Of a DNA stretch of 64,000 bases, positions 27,894 to 37,599 are shown piece after piece. Numbering within the stretch: position 1 is the first letter of the stretch; every line of letters starts with the position of its first letter. The stretch lies in the NCBI RefSeq assembly GCF_002742645.2, contig NZ_CP033875.1:1466001-1530000 (forward strand), written 5' to 3'. A model generated the notes under the pieces. The model had not been told where the DNA came from. It did not search any database and saw only the letters and a list, made by a program, of their open reading frames with translations. Both the position numbers and the translations under genes were made by a program. The DNA is from Caulobacter sp. FWC26 (GTDB taxonomy: Bacteria > Pseudomonadota > Alphaproteobacteria > Caulobacterales > Caulobacteraceae).

Positions 27894-28546
27894 GGCGCAT
27901 CGGGCGCGGGCGGAGCGTCCTCCGCCGGCTTCTTCTTGCCGATCTTGGGCTCCTGGCCCTTGAGCAGGCGCGCGATGTTCTCGCGGTGACGGATGAAGAT
28001 CAGCACGGCCATGAACAGGCACAGGCCCAGCATCGGATAGGGTTGGTCGAAGGCCAGGGCGAAGGGCGCGGCCAGCACGGCAGCGGTCAGGGCCGCCAGC
28101 GAGCTGATGCGGAACAGGAAGGCCATGGCCAGCCAGGTCGCCCCGGCGGCGACGCCCACCGGCCAGGCCGCGCTCAGCAGAACGCCATAGAAGGTGGCCA
28201 CGCCCTTGCCGCCCTTGAACTTCAGCCAGACGGGGAACAGGTGGCCCAGGAACGCCGAGCCGCCGGCCAGGGCGATCACCGCCGGATTGCCGTTGGTCAG
28301 GTAGCGGGCCAGCAGCACGGCTACCACGCCCTTGCCCGCGTCGCCCAGCAGGGTGATGGCCGCCAAGTCCTTGCGGCCCGAGCGCAGCACATTGGTCGCG
28401 CCGATATTGCCCGAGCCGATCTGGCGGATGTCGCCGGCCCCACCCAGCCGCGTGGCGATCAGCCCGAACGGGATGGAGCCCAGCAGGTAGCCGCCGACGA
28501 TGGCGATCCCGAGGGTGAGATAGGCGATGGCGGCGAGATCTTGCAC
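27890..28546 (-). CDS. plsY: Acyl-phosphate glycerol-3-phosphate acyltransferase PlsY
   Basis: A 218-residue integral membrane enzyme that makes lysophosphatidic acid from acyl-phosphate. Family motifs are SIPFGLIATRLGG with GSGNIGATNVLR (glycerol-phosphate site), and GHLFPVWLKFKGGKGVAT. Five or so membrane helices are visible, and a charged C-terminal tail (LLKGQEPKIGKKKP) ends it. The start is a GTG. It is translationally coupled to dprA, a common alphaproteobacterial arrangement. Confidence 0.95.
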   Translation of the reverse strand: MQDLAAIAYLTLGIAIVGGYLLGSIPFGLIATRLGGAGDIRQIGSGNIGATNVLRSGRKDLAAITLLGDAGKGVVAVLLARYLTNGNPAVIALAGGSAFLGHLFPVWLKFKGGKGVATFYGVLLSAAWPVGVAAGATWLAMAFLFRISSLAALTAAVLAAPFALAFDQPYPMLGLCLFMAVLIFIRHRENIARLLKGQEPKIGKKKPAEDAPPAPDAP

Positions 28547-28824
28547 GGTTCGACCCTAAGGCGAGTTGCGCGCGAATTCAACCGCTGCGCAAGCGAAAGC
28601 TGTGGGAGAAGTTTAGGGCAGAGTCGGACACTAAGCGAGTTTCCTTCTCTTCCTGCGGGAGAGGGGCGTGGCGAGACGGATGGGCGGTTACCAAGCGCAA
28701 CAACACTTCTCTTCAATTGGCGGCCTTGCGCATCCTCGCGCAAGACGTGCAATGGTGAAGCAGGCTATGTCGGCGTCGGGGCGGGGATGCCCTTCAAGCC
28801 CAAGTCACTGAAGCAACGGTCAAA

Positions 28825-29769
28825 ATGAGCGATATCAAACTCTTCCGTATCGGTGCCTCGCCGGTGGCTGAATTGGCGCCGCAGAGCTACCAAGTCGAAA
28901 AATCTCTACAGAGCCTTTTTGAGGCAAACCTCGAAACACTTCTTGGAATCCGGTTTGTCGCTTCTGAGTACAGCACAGGGCCAGTTCACGGTGGACGTAT
29001 AGATACGCTTGGTCTCGATGAGGATGGAAGTCCTGTCATCATTGAGTACAAGCGATCCGTGAACGAGAACGTTATAAATCAAGGTCTATTTTATTTAGAC
29101 TGGCTAATGGATCACAAGAAGGAATTCATGTGGCTGGTCATGGACAAAATGGGTAAGGAGGTGGCCGACAAAGTTGAGTGGTCGGCGCCTCGACTAGTCT
29201 GCATCGCTGGCGATTTTACTCGTTACGATAGTCATGCTGTGAAGCAGATAAACCGCAGCATTGAACTCATGCGATACCGTCGCTTCTCAGATGAAATGCT
29301 ACTGATCGAGCTCATCCACACGCCTCGGGTAGCGTCCCGAGCGTCGACGATACTAGAAGTCACATCCCAGGAATCCGCCGCACCGGCTACGGGCGGTAAA
29401 GACCCCTATCTAAGCTCAAAAATTGAATATCGGCTGAGTAACTCTGCTGGAGAGTTGCGAGATCTATGGGATTCGACCAGCAATTTCCTGATGGGTCTGG
29501 GCGACGACGTTCAGCTTAAGGAGCTAAAATTTTATCACGCCTTCAAGCGCATAAAAAATTTCGTGTGCCTAGAGATATATCCTAACGCGAAGACGGTAAC
29601 GGCCTATGTAAAGATAAGTCCTGATACAGTATCTCTTGAGGCGGGATTTACTCGCGACGTCCGGAAAATTGGACACTTCGGCACGGGCGACCTTGAGGTC
29701 ACGATGCGGAACTTTGACGATTTTGCAAAAGCGCAGACACTGTTCCAACGTGCCTACGAGGGCGGGTGA
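28825..29769 (+). CDS. NucS/DUF91-like nuclease-fold protein with C-terminal DUF5655
   Basis: A 314-residue protein. The N-terminal half (about 25-160) looks like a restriction-nuclease fold: GGRIDTLGLDEDGSPVIIEYK supplies the D...ExK catalytic pattern seen in NucS/DUF91 endonucleases. The C-terminal part (about 195-314) resembles DUF5655 (KELKFYHAFKRIKNFVCLEI). The DNA is clearly poorer in GC than its neighbours and uses codons such as ATA, AAA and TTA freely, so the gene was probably transferred in. It stands alone, with no methylase or other partner nearby. A role in DNA protection or repair is inferred. Confidence 0.72.
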   Translation: MSDIKLFRIGASPVAELAPQSYQVEKSLQSLFEANLETLLGIRFVASEYSTGPVHGGRIDTLGLDEDGSPVIIEYKRSVNENVINQGLFYLDWLMDHKKEFMWLVMDKMGKEVADKVEWSAPRLVCIAGDFTRYDSHAVKQINRSIELMRYRRFSDEMLLIELIHTPRVASRASTILEVTSQESAAPATGGKDPYLSSKIEYRLSNSAGELRDLWDSTSNFLMGLGDDVQLKELKFYHAFKRIKNFVCLEIYPNAKTVTAYVKISPDTVSLEAGFTRDVRKIGHFGTGDLEVTMRNFDDFAKAQTLFQRAYEGG

Positions 29770-29870
29770 ACGAACTTAAACGAGCGCATTCTATCGAATA
29801 CTCGTTTGGGCGCATTCGGTCCGACGAGGGCTTGGTCTGCTCACCTACTATGCCACTGGCATCCAGAGCT

Positions 29871-31172
29871 CTAACCCTCCGCCCGATGCACCACACGGCC
29901 ATCCACTACCGTCATCAACACCTGCCCCTGCAACCGCCGCCCGTCGAACGGCGAGTTCTTCGACTTCGACAGCAGGCGCGCGGCGTCCACGATCAGCGGC
30001 GCGTCGATGTCGCAGAGCACGAGGTCGGCCGGCGCGCCCGGAGAGAGACGGCCCCCGCGCAGGCCCAGCAGCTGGGCTGGGGCCAGGGTGACGGCGCGGA
30101 TCAGGTCCAGCAGCGGCAGGCGCTCCTCATGGTACAGCGACAGCAGGGCCGGCAGCAGGGTTTCCAGGCCCACGGCGCCGGGCGCGGCCTCGTCGAACGG
30201 CAGGCGCTTGTCCTCGGCCGGGGCCGGGCTGTGTGAGGAGACGACGATGTCGATCAGGCCCGAGGCCAGGGCCTCGATCAGGGCTTGGCGGTCGTCCTCG
30301 CCGCGCAGGGGCGGGTTCAGCTTGGCGAAGGTGCGGTAATCGCCGATGTCCAGCTCGTTGAACGACAGGTGGTTGATCGACACCGAGGCGTTGATCCGCA
30401 GGCCCTTGCCCTTGGCGCGGGCCAGGGTTTCCAGCGCCTGGGCCGAGCTGATCTGGTCGACCAGCAGCTTGCCGCCGGTGGCTTCCAGGAGGGCGACGTC
30501 GCGCTCCAGCATGATCCGCTCAGCCATGGGCGAGATCGACGGCAGGCCCATGCGGCCGGCGAACTCGCCGCCGATCGCCGCGCCGCCCCGGCCCAGCCAC
30601 GGGTCCATCGGCCGGTGGGCCAGCAGGGTGTCGAAGCCCTTGGCGTAGGTCAGGACGCGCTGCATGACCTTGCTGTCGACGATCGGTTTGCCCGCGTCGG
30701 TGACATAGACGCAGCCGGCCTCGCGCATCAGGCCGATCTCGGCCATCTGCTCGCCCAGGAGGCCCTTGGTCGCCGCGCCGGCCACCAGGATGCGGGCGCT
30801 GTCGACGTCGCGGGCCCGGCGCAGGATGAAGTCGACCATGCTGGGGTCGTCGATCGCCGGGGCTGTGTCGGGCTGGACGACGAACGAGGTGACGCCGCCG
30901 GCCGCGGCGGCCTTGGCGGCGCTGGCCAGGGTTTCCTTGGTTTCGGCGCCGGGCTCGCCGGTGCGGACGCGCAGGTCGATCAGGCCGGGGGCCAGCAGCG
31001 CGCCGCCGCAGTCCACGACCCGCACGGCCTTGGAGAGCTTGCCGAACTCGCGGCCCTTGGCCACGTCGGTGATGACGCCTTCGGAGACGATGACGCCGCC
31101 GGGACCGTCGTAGCCGCTCTCAGGGTCGACCAGGCGGGCGTTGACGAAGGCGAGGGGCTGGGGGGCGTTCAT
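29871..31172 (-). CDS. Catalytically dead dihydroorotase-like protein beside pyrB
   Basis: A 433-residue amidohydrolase-fold protein related to PyrC. Metal ligands are missing: the usual DxHxH is DLRVRTGEPG, the first His of the later His pair is replaced (VDQISSAQ), and the final SDHAPH block is SSHSPAPAEDK. In Pseudomonas a non-catalytic PyrC-type subunit is needed to assemble the aspartate carbamoyltransferase dodecamer; the same structural role is inferred here from position after pyrB on the same strand. A working dihydroorotase must be encoded elsewhere. It is often annotated simply as pyrC, which would mislead. Confidence 0.85.
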   Translation of the reverse strand: MNAPQPLAFVNARLVDPESGYDGPGGVIVSEGVITDVAKGREFGKLSKAVRVVDCGGALLAPGLIDLRVRTGEPGAETKETLASAAKAAAAGGVTSFVVQPDTAPAIDDPSMVDFILRRARDVDSARILVAGAATKGLLGEQMAEIGLMREAGCVYVTDAGKPIVDSKVMQRVLTYAKGFDTLLAHRPMDPWLGRGGAAIGGEFAGRMGLPSISPMAERIMLERDVALLEATGGKLLVDQISSAQALETLARAKGKGLRINASVSINHLSFNELDIGDYRTFAKLNPPLRGEDDRQALIEALASGLIDIVVSSHSPAPAEDKRLPFDEAAPGAVGLETLLPALLSLYHEERLPLLDLIRAVTLAPAQLLGLRGGRLSPGAPADLVLCDIDAPLIVDAARLLSKSKNSPFDGRRLQGQVLMTVVDGRVVHRAEG

Positions 31173-31210
31173 GCTTGCAGGCCTCGCGAACCGAAAACAA
31201 ACATCCGATC

Positions 31211-31330
31211 CTCCCGGCGAATGCCGGGACCCAGATTCATACGATGATTTTGGGGTGATCGCGCCATCGAGCCCGACCTCGGATGGTTATGCTCGCGGGT
31301 TCGATCTGGGCCCCGGCATTCGCCGGGGAG
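31211..31330. repeat. Intergenic palindromic repeat, copy B
   Basis: Arms of 26 and 27 bases at 31211-31236 and 31304-31330 are inverted copies with one mismatch and one extra base. Each arm also contains the small hairpin CCGGCGAATGCCGG or its near copy. The inner CCGGGACCCAG/CTGGG-CCCGG core matches the repeat at 2184-2285. It fills the gap between pyrB and the dihydroorotase-like gene and may affect the linking transcript. Confidence 0.8.
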
Positions 31331-31356
31331 GTCGGGAAAATGGATGCAGGCCGCGA

Positions 31357-32355
31357 TCATCGCCCAGCCTCCTCGATCCGCGCCGCGAGGCTGGTGAGCA
31401 CCGCCATCCGGGCGGCGACGCCCATTTCGACCTGGTCCTGGATCAGGCTGACGGCCGGGTCGTCGGCGACGTCGGAGTCGATCTCGACCCCCCGGTTCAT
31501 CGGGCCGGGGTGCATGACCTTGGCGCCGGGCGCGGCGCGGGAAAGCTTTTCGCGGTCAAGGCCATAGAAGCGGAAGTACTCGCGCGTGGACGGCACGAAG
31601 GCGCCCTGCATCCGTTCCAGCTGCAGGCGCAGCATCATGACAACATCGGCGCCTGCCAGGCCCGACTTCATGTCGTGGTGGACGGCGACGCCCCAGCGCT
31701 CGGCCTGGGCCGGCATCAGGGTGGGCGGTCCCACCAGGCGCACGCTGGCGCCCAGGGTGTGCAGCAAGGCGACGTTCGAGCGGGCCACCCGGCTGTGCAG
31801 CACGTCGCCGCAGATCGCCACCGTCAGGCCCGACACGCGGCCAAAGGCGCGGCGGATCGACAGGGCGTCGAGTAGAGCCTGGGTCGGGTGCTCGTGCTGG
31901 CCGTCGCCGGCGTTGACCACGTGGCCGCTGACCTTCTGGCTGAGCAGGCTGGCCGCGCCCGACGAGGCGTGGCGGACGACCAAGAGGTCAGGCCGCATGG
32001 CGTTTAGGGTGACGGCCGTGTCGATCAGGGTCTCGCCCTTGGCGACCGACGAGGTCTTGGGGTTCATGTTGACGACATCGGCGCCCAGACGCTTTCCCGC
32101 CAGCTCGAACGAGCTCTGGGTGCGGGTGCTGTTCTCGAAGAACAGGTTCATCAGCGTCCGACCCTTGAGGATGTCGAGGGTCTTGGAGGTCTGCCGGTTC
32201 AGGGCGACGAAGGCGTCGGCAAGATCCAGCAGATCGGCGGCCTGCGGCGCGTTCAGATCGCCTGCGGACAGGAAATGGCGCTTGGGAAAGGCGAAGACGC
32301 GGGCGCGGATCGTCTCGATCGCCTCGCGGGCGGGGTCATGGGCGGAAGCCGTCAT
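31357..32355 (-). CDS. pyrB: Aspartate carbamoyltransferase catalytic subunit
   Basis: A 332-residue enzyme that joins carbamoyl phosphate and aspartate, the committed step of pyrimidine synthesis. The carbamoyl-phosphate site is [12 protein letters not shown], followed by the SVAKGET loop, the HPTQALLDA block and HPGPMNRG near the C-terminus, all intact. The inactive dihydroorotase-like partner is directly downstream on the same strand. No regulatory pyrI gene is seen, which fits a PyrB-pseudoPyrC complex. Confidence 0.95.
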   Translation of the reverse strand: MTASAHDPAREAIETIRARVFAFPKRHFLSAGDLNAPQAADLLDLADAFVALNRQTSKTLDILKGRTLMNLFFENSTRTQSSFELAGKRLGADVVNMNPKTSSVAKGETLIDTAVTLNAMRPDLLVVRHASSGAASLLSQKVSGHVVNAGDGQHEHPTQALLDALSIRRAFGRVSGLTVAICGDVLHSRVARSNVALLHTLGASVRLVGPPTLMPAQAERWGVAVHHDMKSGLAGADVVMMLRLQLERMQGAFVPSTREYFRFYGLDREKLSRAAPGAKVMHPGPMNRGVEIDSDVADDPAVSLIQDQVEMGVAARMAVLTSLAARIEEAGR

Positions 32356-32524
32356 GAGCCCGCGTCTTAGGCGGCTTTGACCGTTAAGGAAAGGGCGGGC
32401 GACCCGGCGCGCGCCGAAGGGGGTGGATTAGGAACCTATTCGATCGCCCGACTTGTTGCCAGCCTCCGGAGGCGCATACTGTAGGCCTTCGCGTTCCACT
32501 GGGGCGCGCCGATCGGGGTCGGCC

Positions 32525-33016
32525 ATGCTGCTGCTCATACTCGCTGTCTTGCAGACCTCCGCGCCGGCCGAGGAGGCGCGCGCCAAGCTTCAGTCGTGCC
32601 AGACGACCGACAAGGGCTGGGTCTGTCACTATCAGTTGCCGACCGAGATGACGGTGAAGCCGTTGGAGGGGCCGCCGCCGGTGGTCGCGCCGCCTGCGTC
32701 GGTGGAGCTGTCGCCAGCCCCGCCCGCCAAGCCCGAACCGGAAGCGCCGGTCGCCGACAAGCCTGCGGACCTGTCGCGCCAGACCCGCCTGATCGCCCGC
32801 TGCGGCGACGCCAAGTGGTACTCAGTCTGCCTGCCGGGCGAGCGCAAGGAAGCCCAGCTTCTGAAGGAGGCCGCCGCCAAGTCAGCCGCTTTGCGAGCCA
32901 AGGTCACAGGTCTTTTGAGCGAGAATCGCTGCGATGAGGCGGTGAAGGCCGCTCTGGAGGGCGGTGACCTGCCTCTGGCCCGTGAGGCCCGGGCGTTCTG
33001 CGCGCCGCAGCGCTGA
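32525..33016 (+). CDS. Exported hypothetical protein with Cys pairs
   Basis: A 163-residue protein starting with a signal peptide (MLLLILAVLQTSAPAEE). It then has a segment with Cys (LQSCQTTDKGWVCHYQLP), a Pro-rich linker (about 50-85) and a helical C-terminal domain (about 90-163) with four further cysteines (IARCGDAKWYSVCLPG, ENRCDEA, AFCAPQR). Disulphide-stabilised periplasmic protein is inferred. No family recognised. The start chosen is the ATG before the signal peptide, with an open frame but no reason for an earlier one. Confidence 0.72.
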   Translation: MLLLILAVLQTSAPAEEARAKLQSCQTTDKGWVCHYQLPTEMTVKPLEGPPPVVAPPASVELSPAPPAKPEPEAPVADKPADLSRQTRLIARCGDAKWYSVCLPGERKEAQLLKEAAAKSAALRAKVTGLLSENRCDEAVKAALEGGDLPLAREARAFCAPQR

Positions 33017-33028
33017 GGTTCAAAAGAA

Positions 33029-33058
33029 AGAGGAGGGGCCTTTGGGGCTCCCTCCTCT
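33029..33058. terminator. Hairpin between two convergent exported-protein genes
   Basis: Stem AGAGGAGGG (33029-33037) / CCCTCCTCT (33050-33058), flanked by A-rich sequence on the left (caaaagaa). It lies midway between convergent stops at 33016 and 33083, so it probably terminates both. Confidence 0.62.
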
Positions 33059-33082
33059 CGAAACACTGAACTCGAAGAGCGC

Positions 33083-33574
33083 TTAGCGGCGCGGCGGAGC
33101 CGGCTCGCAGCGCACGCCGTCGGCGCAGCCCGAGAAGTGGATCTGCGGCGCCTCGACCGTGACGGCCGACGGACGCACGAAAACTTCCGGACGATGCAGG
33201 TAGATCTGCGGCGCGGCCACGCGGACCGGCGGCGCGTCGACATAGACCGGCGGACCCTGGATATCGATGCGGCCCGACGGCACGACCACCGGCTCGCCAT
33301 AGACGCGGACGCCGGGCGCCGCGACGCGGATGTCACCCCAGCCCGTGGTCGGGCCATAGAACACGACCGGACGCGTGCAGAGGCAGTCGTCCGCTGACGG
33401 AGGCGGCGGCGACGGAGGACGCGGCAGCGGCGGATAGGTCGGCGGCGGCGGAACCGGCGGATAGCTGCGAGCGGCGGGCGCCGGCGCGTAATTACGGCCA
33501 TCCGCGAGCACGGGGCTCACCGACATGCCGGTGATGGCCACGGCCATCAAACCCATGAAGACCTTCTTCGTCAC
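33083..33574 (-). CDS. Exported proline-rich protein
   Basis: A 163-residue product from a GTG start at 33574 with good ribosome-binding sequence (gaggggg); the frame is open 12 codons further. The signal peptide is TKKVFMGLMAVAITGMSVSPVLAD. A Pro/Tyr-rich region follows (SYPPVPPPPTYPPLP), then a beta-rich domain with repeating PxVxVxAPxI-type strands (VRVAAPQIYL, VTVEAPQIHF) and four cysteines (DDCLCT, SGCADGVRCE). Secreted or periplasmic; function unknown. Confidence 0.72.
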   Translation of the reverse strand: MTKKVFMGLMAVAITGMSVSPVLADGRNYAPAPAARSYPPVPPPPTYPPLPRPPSPPPPSADDCLCTRPVVFYGPTTGWGDIRVAAPGVRVYGEPVVVPSGRIDIQGPPVYVDAPPVRVAAPQIYLHRPEVFVRPSAVTVEAPQIHFSGCADGVRCEPAPPRR

Positions 33575-33774
33575 GCGAGCCCCCTCGTTTGCCCTCAACC
33601 CCAATTGCATCGTGCAGGAACGAACCTGGAGCCCTGTCCTGACGCGCAGATCTTAACCTTAACCAAATGTAAAACGATGTTGTCCCAAAAATTCACCTCG
33701 GGGGCGAATTTCTTCTTCGCAACGTCGATACCGACGGAGCGAAGACCCCAAAAAGGGTTTCAGCCACGCGGGCC

Positions 33775-34236
33775 CTAATGAGACGCCGACGGGCGACGCG
33801 CCGGCCCCTCACAAGCGATCGTCCGCCAGTCAAAGCTGGCTTCGCGCAGGACGCGGCGCGTCATCACCAGCCGATAGGTGGCGGGCGCCGTGTAACGTTC
33901 GGTCCGGGCAGGCGTGACGAGGACAGACTCGGAGACCGTCTTGTAGACGGCCGGCGCGCCGGCGGTGGCCTCGCGAACCAGGACCTCTTTCTGCTCGAGG
34001 CGGTAAACCGCTTCGAGCGTGCGCGTCTCGACCCGGGCTGGTTGGTCCAGCACCTGCTCGGCCTGGTCCTCGTACTGCGCGGGCAGATAGACCTTCTCAT
34101 AGCACTTGCCGGGTTCGGGATTGGGCGGGCAGTCGCCGCCGTCGCCCGCGACGGTCACATCCGCCGCCAGCATCGCCAGCAAGGCCGCCGCGGTCGCGAC
34201 CGCGCGACGCTGGTCTGTCTTGTGCTTGAAGTCCAC
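33775..34236 (-). CDS. Exported envelope protein with repeated CYxKVxxPAxY-type units
   Basis: A 153-residue protein with a signal peptide (about 12-30). The mature part has repeats of the type found N-terminally in caulobacterial peptidoglycan-associated proteins: GKCYEKVYLPAQYEDQAEQVL, then RVETRTLEAVYRLEQKEVLV and APAVYKTVSESVLVTPA, then PATYRLVMTRRVL. Each unit suggests two antiparallel strands. The usual C-terminal peptidoglycan-binding domain is missing, so this is the repeat module alone. Function unknown, envelope location inferred. Confidence 0.7.
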   Translation of the reverse strand: MDFKHKTDQRRAVATAAALLAMLAADVTVAGDGGDCPPNPEPGKCYEKVYLPAQYEDQAEQVLDQPARVETRTLEAVYRLEQKEVLVREATAGAPAVYKTVSESVLVTPARTERYTAPATYRLVMTRRVLREASFDWRTIACEGPARRPSASH

Positions 34237-34340
34237 GCCCGCCCCCGAGTTCGCGATCGACCCAGATTAACCAAACCGGTTTGCTGCGGAAAAGCCCAAG
34301 GTTTCTCGCTACGGGCGAAAGTCTTGATGGACCGGGGATT

Positions 34341-34811
34341 TTAGAGCCCTCGCAGGCGCTCCAGCGCGCCCTGCAGGATCCAGCCGGCGGCCATCTTGTC
34401 GACCACCTCGTCGCGGCGCTTGCGCGAGATGTCGTGCTCGTCGATGAGAACGCGGGTGACGGCGGCCGTCGACAGGCGCTCGTCCCAGAAGGTGATCGGC
34501 AGGTCAGGCTTGAGGCGCAGCAGGTTGCGGCCCAGCGCCCGGTTGGACTGGCAGCGCACGCCTTCAGTCCCGTCCATGTTCATCGGCAGGCCGATGACGA
34601 TTCCGACGGCGCCCCGGCTGTCCATCAGCTTGAACAACTGCTCGGCGTCCTTGCTGAACTTGGTCTTTTCGATCAGGGCCAGCGGGCTGGCGACGGTGCG
34701 GGTGACATCGGATACAGCGACGCCGATGGTCTTCTCACCGGGGTCCAGACCCACAATGGCGGCGTATTGCGGGAGGGCGGCGGCGAAGTCTTCAATGTCG
34801 AGAACGGGCAT
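34341..34811 (-). CDS. ruvX: Putative pre-16S rRNA nuclease / Holliday-junction resolvase-like YqgF
   Basis: A 156-residue RNase H-fold protein. The first acidic residue is in IVGLDPGEKTIGVAVSD, the middle Glu region lies in GIVIGLPMNMDGTEG, and the last acidic residue is in TFWDERLST. YqgF is required for maturation of 16S rRNA 5' ends in E. coli; the resolvase name is historical. The gene is divergent from gatC with 82 bases between starts, so they probably share a promoter region. Confidence 0.93.
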   Translation of the reverse strand: MPVLDIEDFAAALPQYAAIVGLDPGEKTIGVAVSDVTRTVASPLALIEKTKFSKDAEQLFKLMDSRGAVGIVIGLPMNMDGTEGVRCQSNRALGRNLLRLKPDLPITFWDERLSTAAVTRVLIDEHDISRKRRDEVVDKMAAGWILQGALERLRGL

Positions 34812-34893
34812 AGCTCTCCTTATCAGGAGCCGCGCCGCTTGAAACCTTGTCTCCAGCCTAGTAACCGACGCGTTCGAATTTCAGGAGATCCCC

Positions 34894-35180
34894 ATGGCCA
34901 TTGACGCCGCCACCGTGCGGAAGGTCGCGCGCCTCGCCCGCATCGCGACGCCCGAAGAGCGCCTGGAGCCGCTGGCTCAGGAACTGAACGGCATCATGAC
35001 GTGGATCGAACAGCTGGCCGAGGTGGACACCGACGGCTGCGAGCCGCTGACCAGCGTGGTCGCCGCCGGTCTCCCGCTGCGCGAAGACGCCGTCACCATG
35101 GGCGGCGACCCCGCCAGCGTGACCCGCAACGCGCCCAAGTCGATCAACAACTTCTTTGTCGTGCCGAAGGTCGTCGAATA

Positions 35181-35181
<1 letters not shown>
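34894..35181 (+). CDS. gatC: Glutamyl/aspartyl-tRNA amidotransferase subunit C
   Basis: A 95-residue GatC that wraps around GatA and stabilises the GatCAB complex. Typical elements are [25 protein letters not shown] and the C-terminal PLREDAVT with [14 protein letters not shown]. The ATG follows caggaga. Its stop overlaps the gatA start by one base (TAATG), which keeps the two subunits in balance. Confidence 0.95.
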
Positions 35182-36650
<1,469 letters not shown>

Positions 36651-36657
36651 TGTAGAA

Positions 36658-36686
36658 AAGGGCGGCTCCGGATCGGAGCCGCCCTT
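36658..36686. terminator. Intrinsic terminator after gatA
   Basis: A perfect 13-bp stem AAGGGCGGCTCCG / CGGAGCCGCCCTT with a GAT loop, followed by cttcttt. It separates gatA from the convergent Pro/Ala-rich gene. Confidence 0.88.
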
Positions 36687-36708
36687 CTTCTTTGCGCTTA
36701 GGCCGCCG

Positions 36709-37329
36709 TTACATCGGGTTCACGGGATCGGGCGTCGGCGTCGTGGTCGTTTGGGGCGCGGCCGGGGCCGGGATGACGAGCGGAGCCGGTTCAGCGATCG
36801 GCGGCGCGCTGACGGTTGGGGGCGGGGCCGAGACCGTCGCGCTGACGTTGGACGAAGCGCTAGAAACGTCCGGTGTGCTGGCCTCCACCGGCGCGGCGAT
36901 GGCGCTACGGGCCGGAGCGCGGGCTGGGGCCGAAGCGCGCGGCGTCACGGCGCGGGCGACAGGAGGCGGCGCCGGGGCGGCGAGTTCGTTAGCCGCCAGT
37001 TCCGTCGGCTGCGGAATCGGCGTGGCCGGGCTTTCGATCGGGACCGCGCGGGCCGCCGGTTGGCTTTGCGCCGCAGCGGCCTGCAGAGACTGGGGATCGG
37101 TCGGCGTGTCGGGGCGATCGCCCATCGCCATCCAGACCAAGCCGCCCGCCACCAGGGCCAGGACGGGGGTGCCCACCATCAAGGGCAGGTTGTCGCCGGT
37201 CTTCTTCTTGGGCGTCCGCGCATAGACGGGTTGCGACGGAAACAGAGCCGAAGCATTCCGGTCCGCCATAACGGTGGGTTCGGGCGCATCGAAGTTGAGC
37301 GTCGGGCGGCTTGTGTAAGCGGTGGCCAT
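36709..37329 (-). CDS. Membrane-anchored Ala/Pro/Thr-rich hypothetical protein
   Basis: A 206-residue protein with a cytoplasmic N-terminal stretch (about 1-48, including KKKTGD), one membrane helix (LPLMVGTPVLALVAGGLVW, about 49-67) and a low-complexity tail rich in Ala, Pro, Ser and Thr to the end. It is predicted to be type II membrane-anchored with the tail in the periplasm. No family recognised. It separates gatA from gatB and reads against them. Confidence 0.68.
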   Translation of the reverse strand: MATAYTSRPTLNFDAPEPTVMADRNASALFPSQPVYARTPKKKTGDNLPLMVGTPVLALVAGGLVWMAMGDRPDTPTDPQSLQAAAAQSQPAARAVPIESPATPIPQPTELAANELAAPAPPPVARAVTPRASAPARAPARSAIAAPVEASTPDVSSASSNVSATVSAPPPTVSAPPIAEPAPLVIPAPAAPQTTTTPTPDPVNPM

Positions 37330-37599
37330 GTCTACCTCCGTGAATGAGAAATTCGTGGAATCGAACGGCGTGATAACTCAGCGGTTCCCAGCGCCTCGCA
37401 ATGGCGCCGGATTTGACTAGAAACCGCCATTTTCTCGCTCGCGGTTTAATACTTCCCGCTCCGCTAGGGAGAGGCCCGCCGCGTAGCGGCGGAGTGTGGC
37501 CTGTCTGCGCGACGGGCGGCGCCAAGGCCTTGCGGAAGAGTGCACGCCCGTGCCGCGAGAGCTTTTCCGCGCGCCCTTGCTTGATGTAGAGAGACCGCC

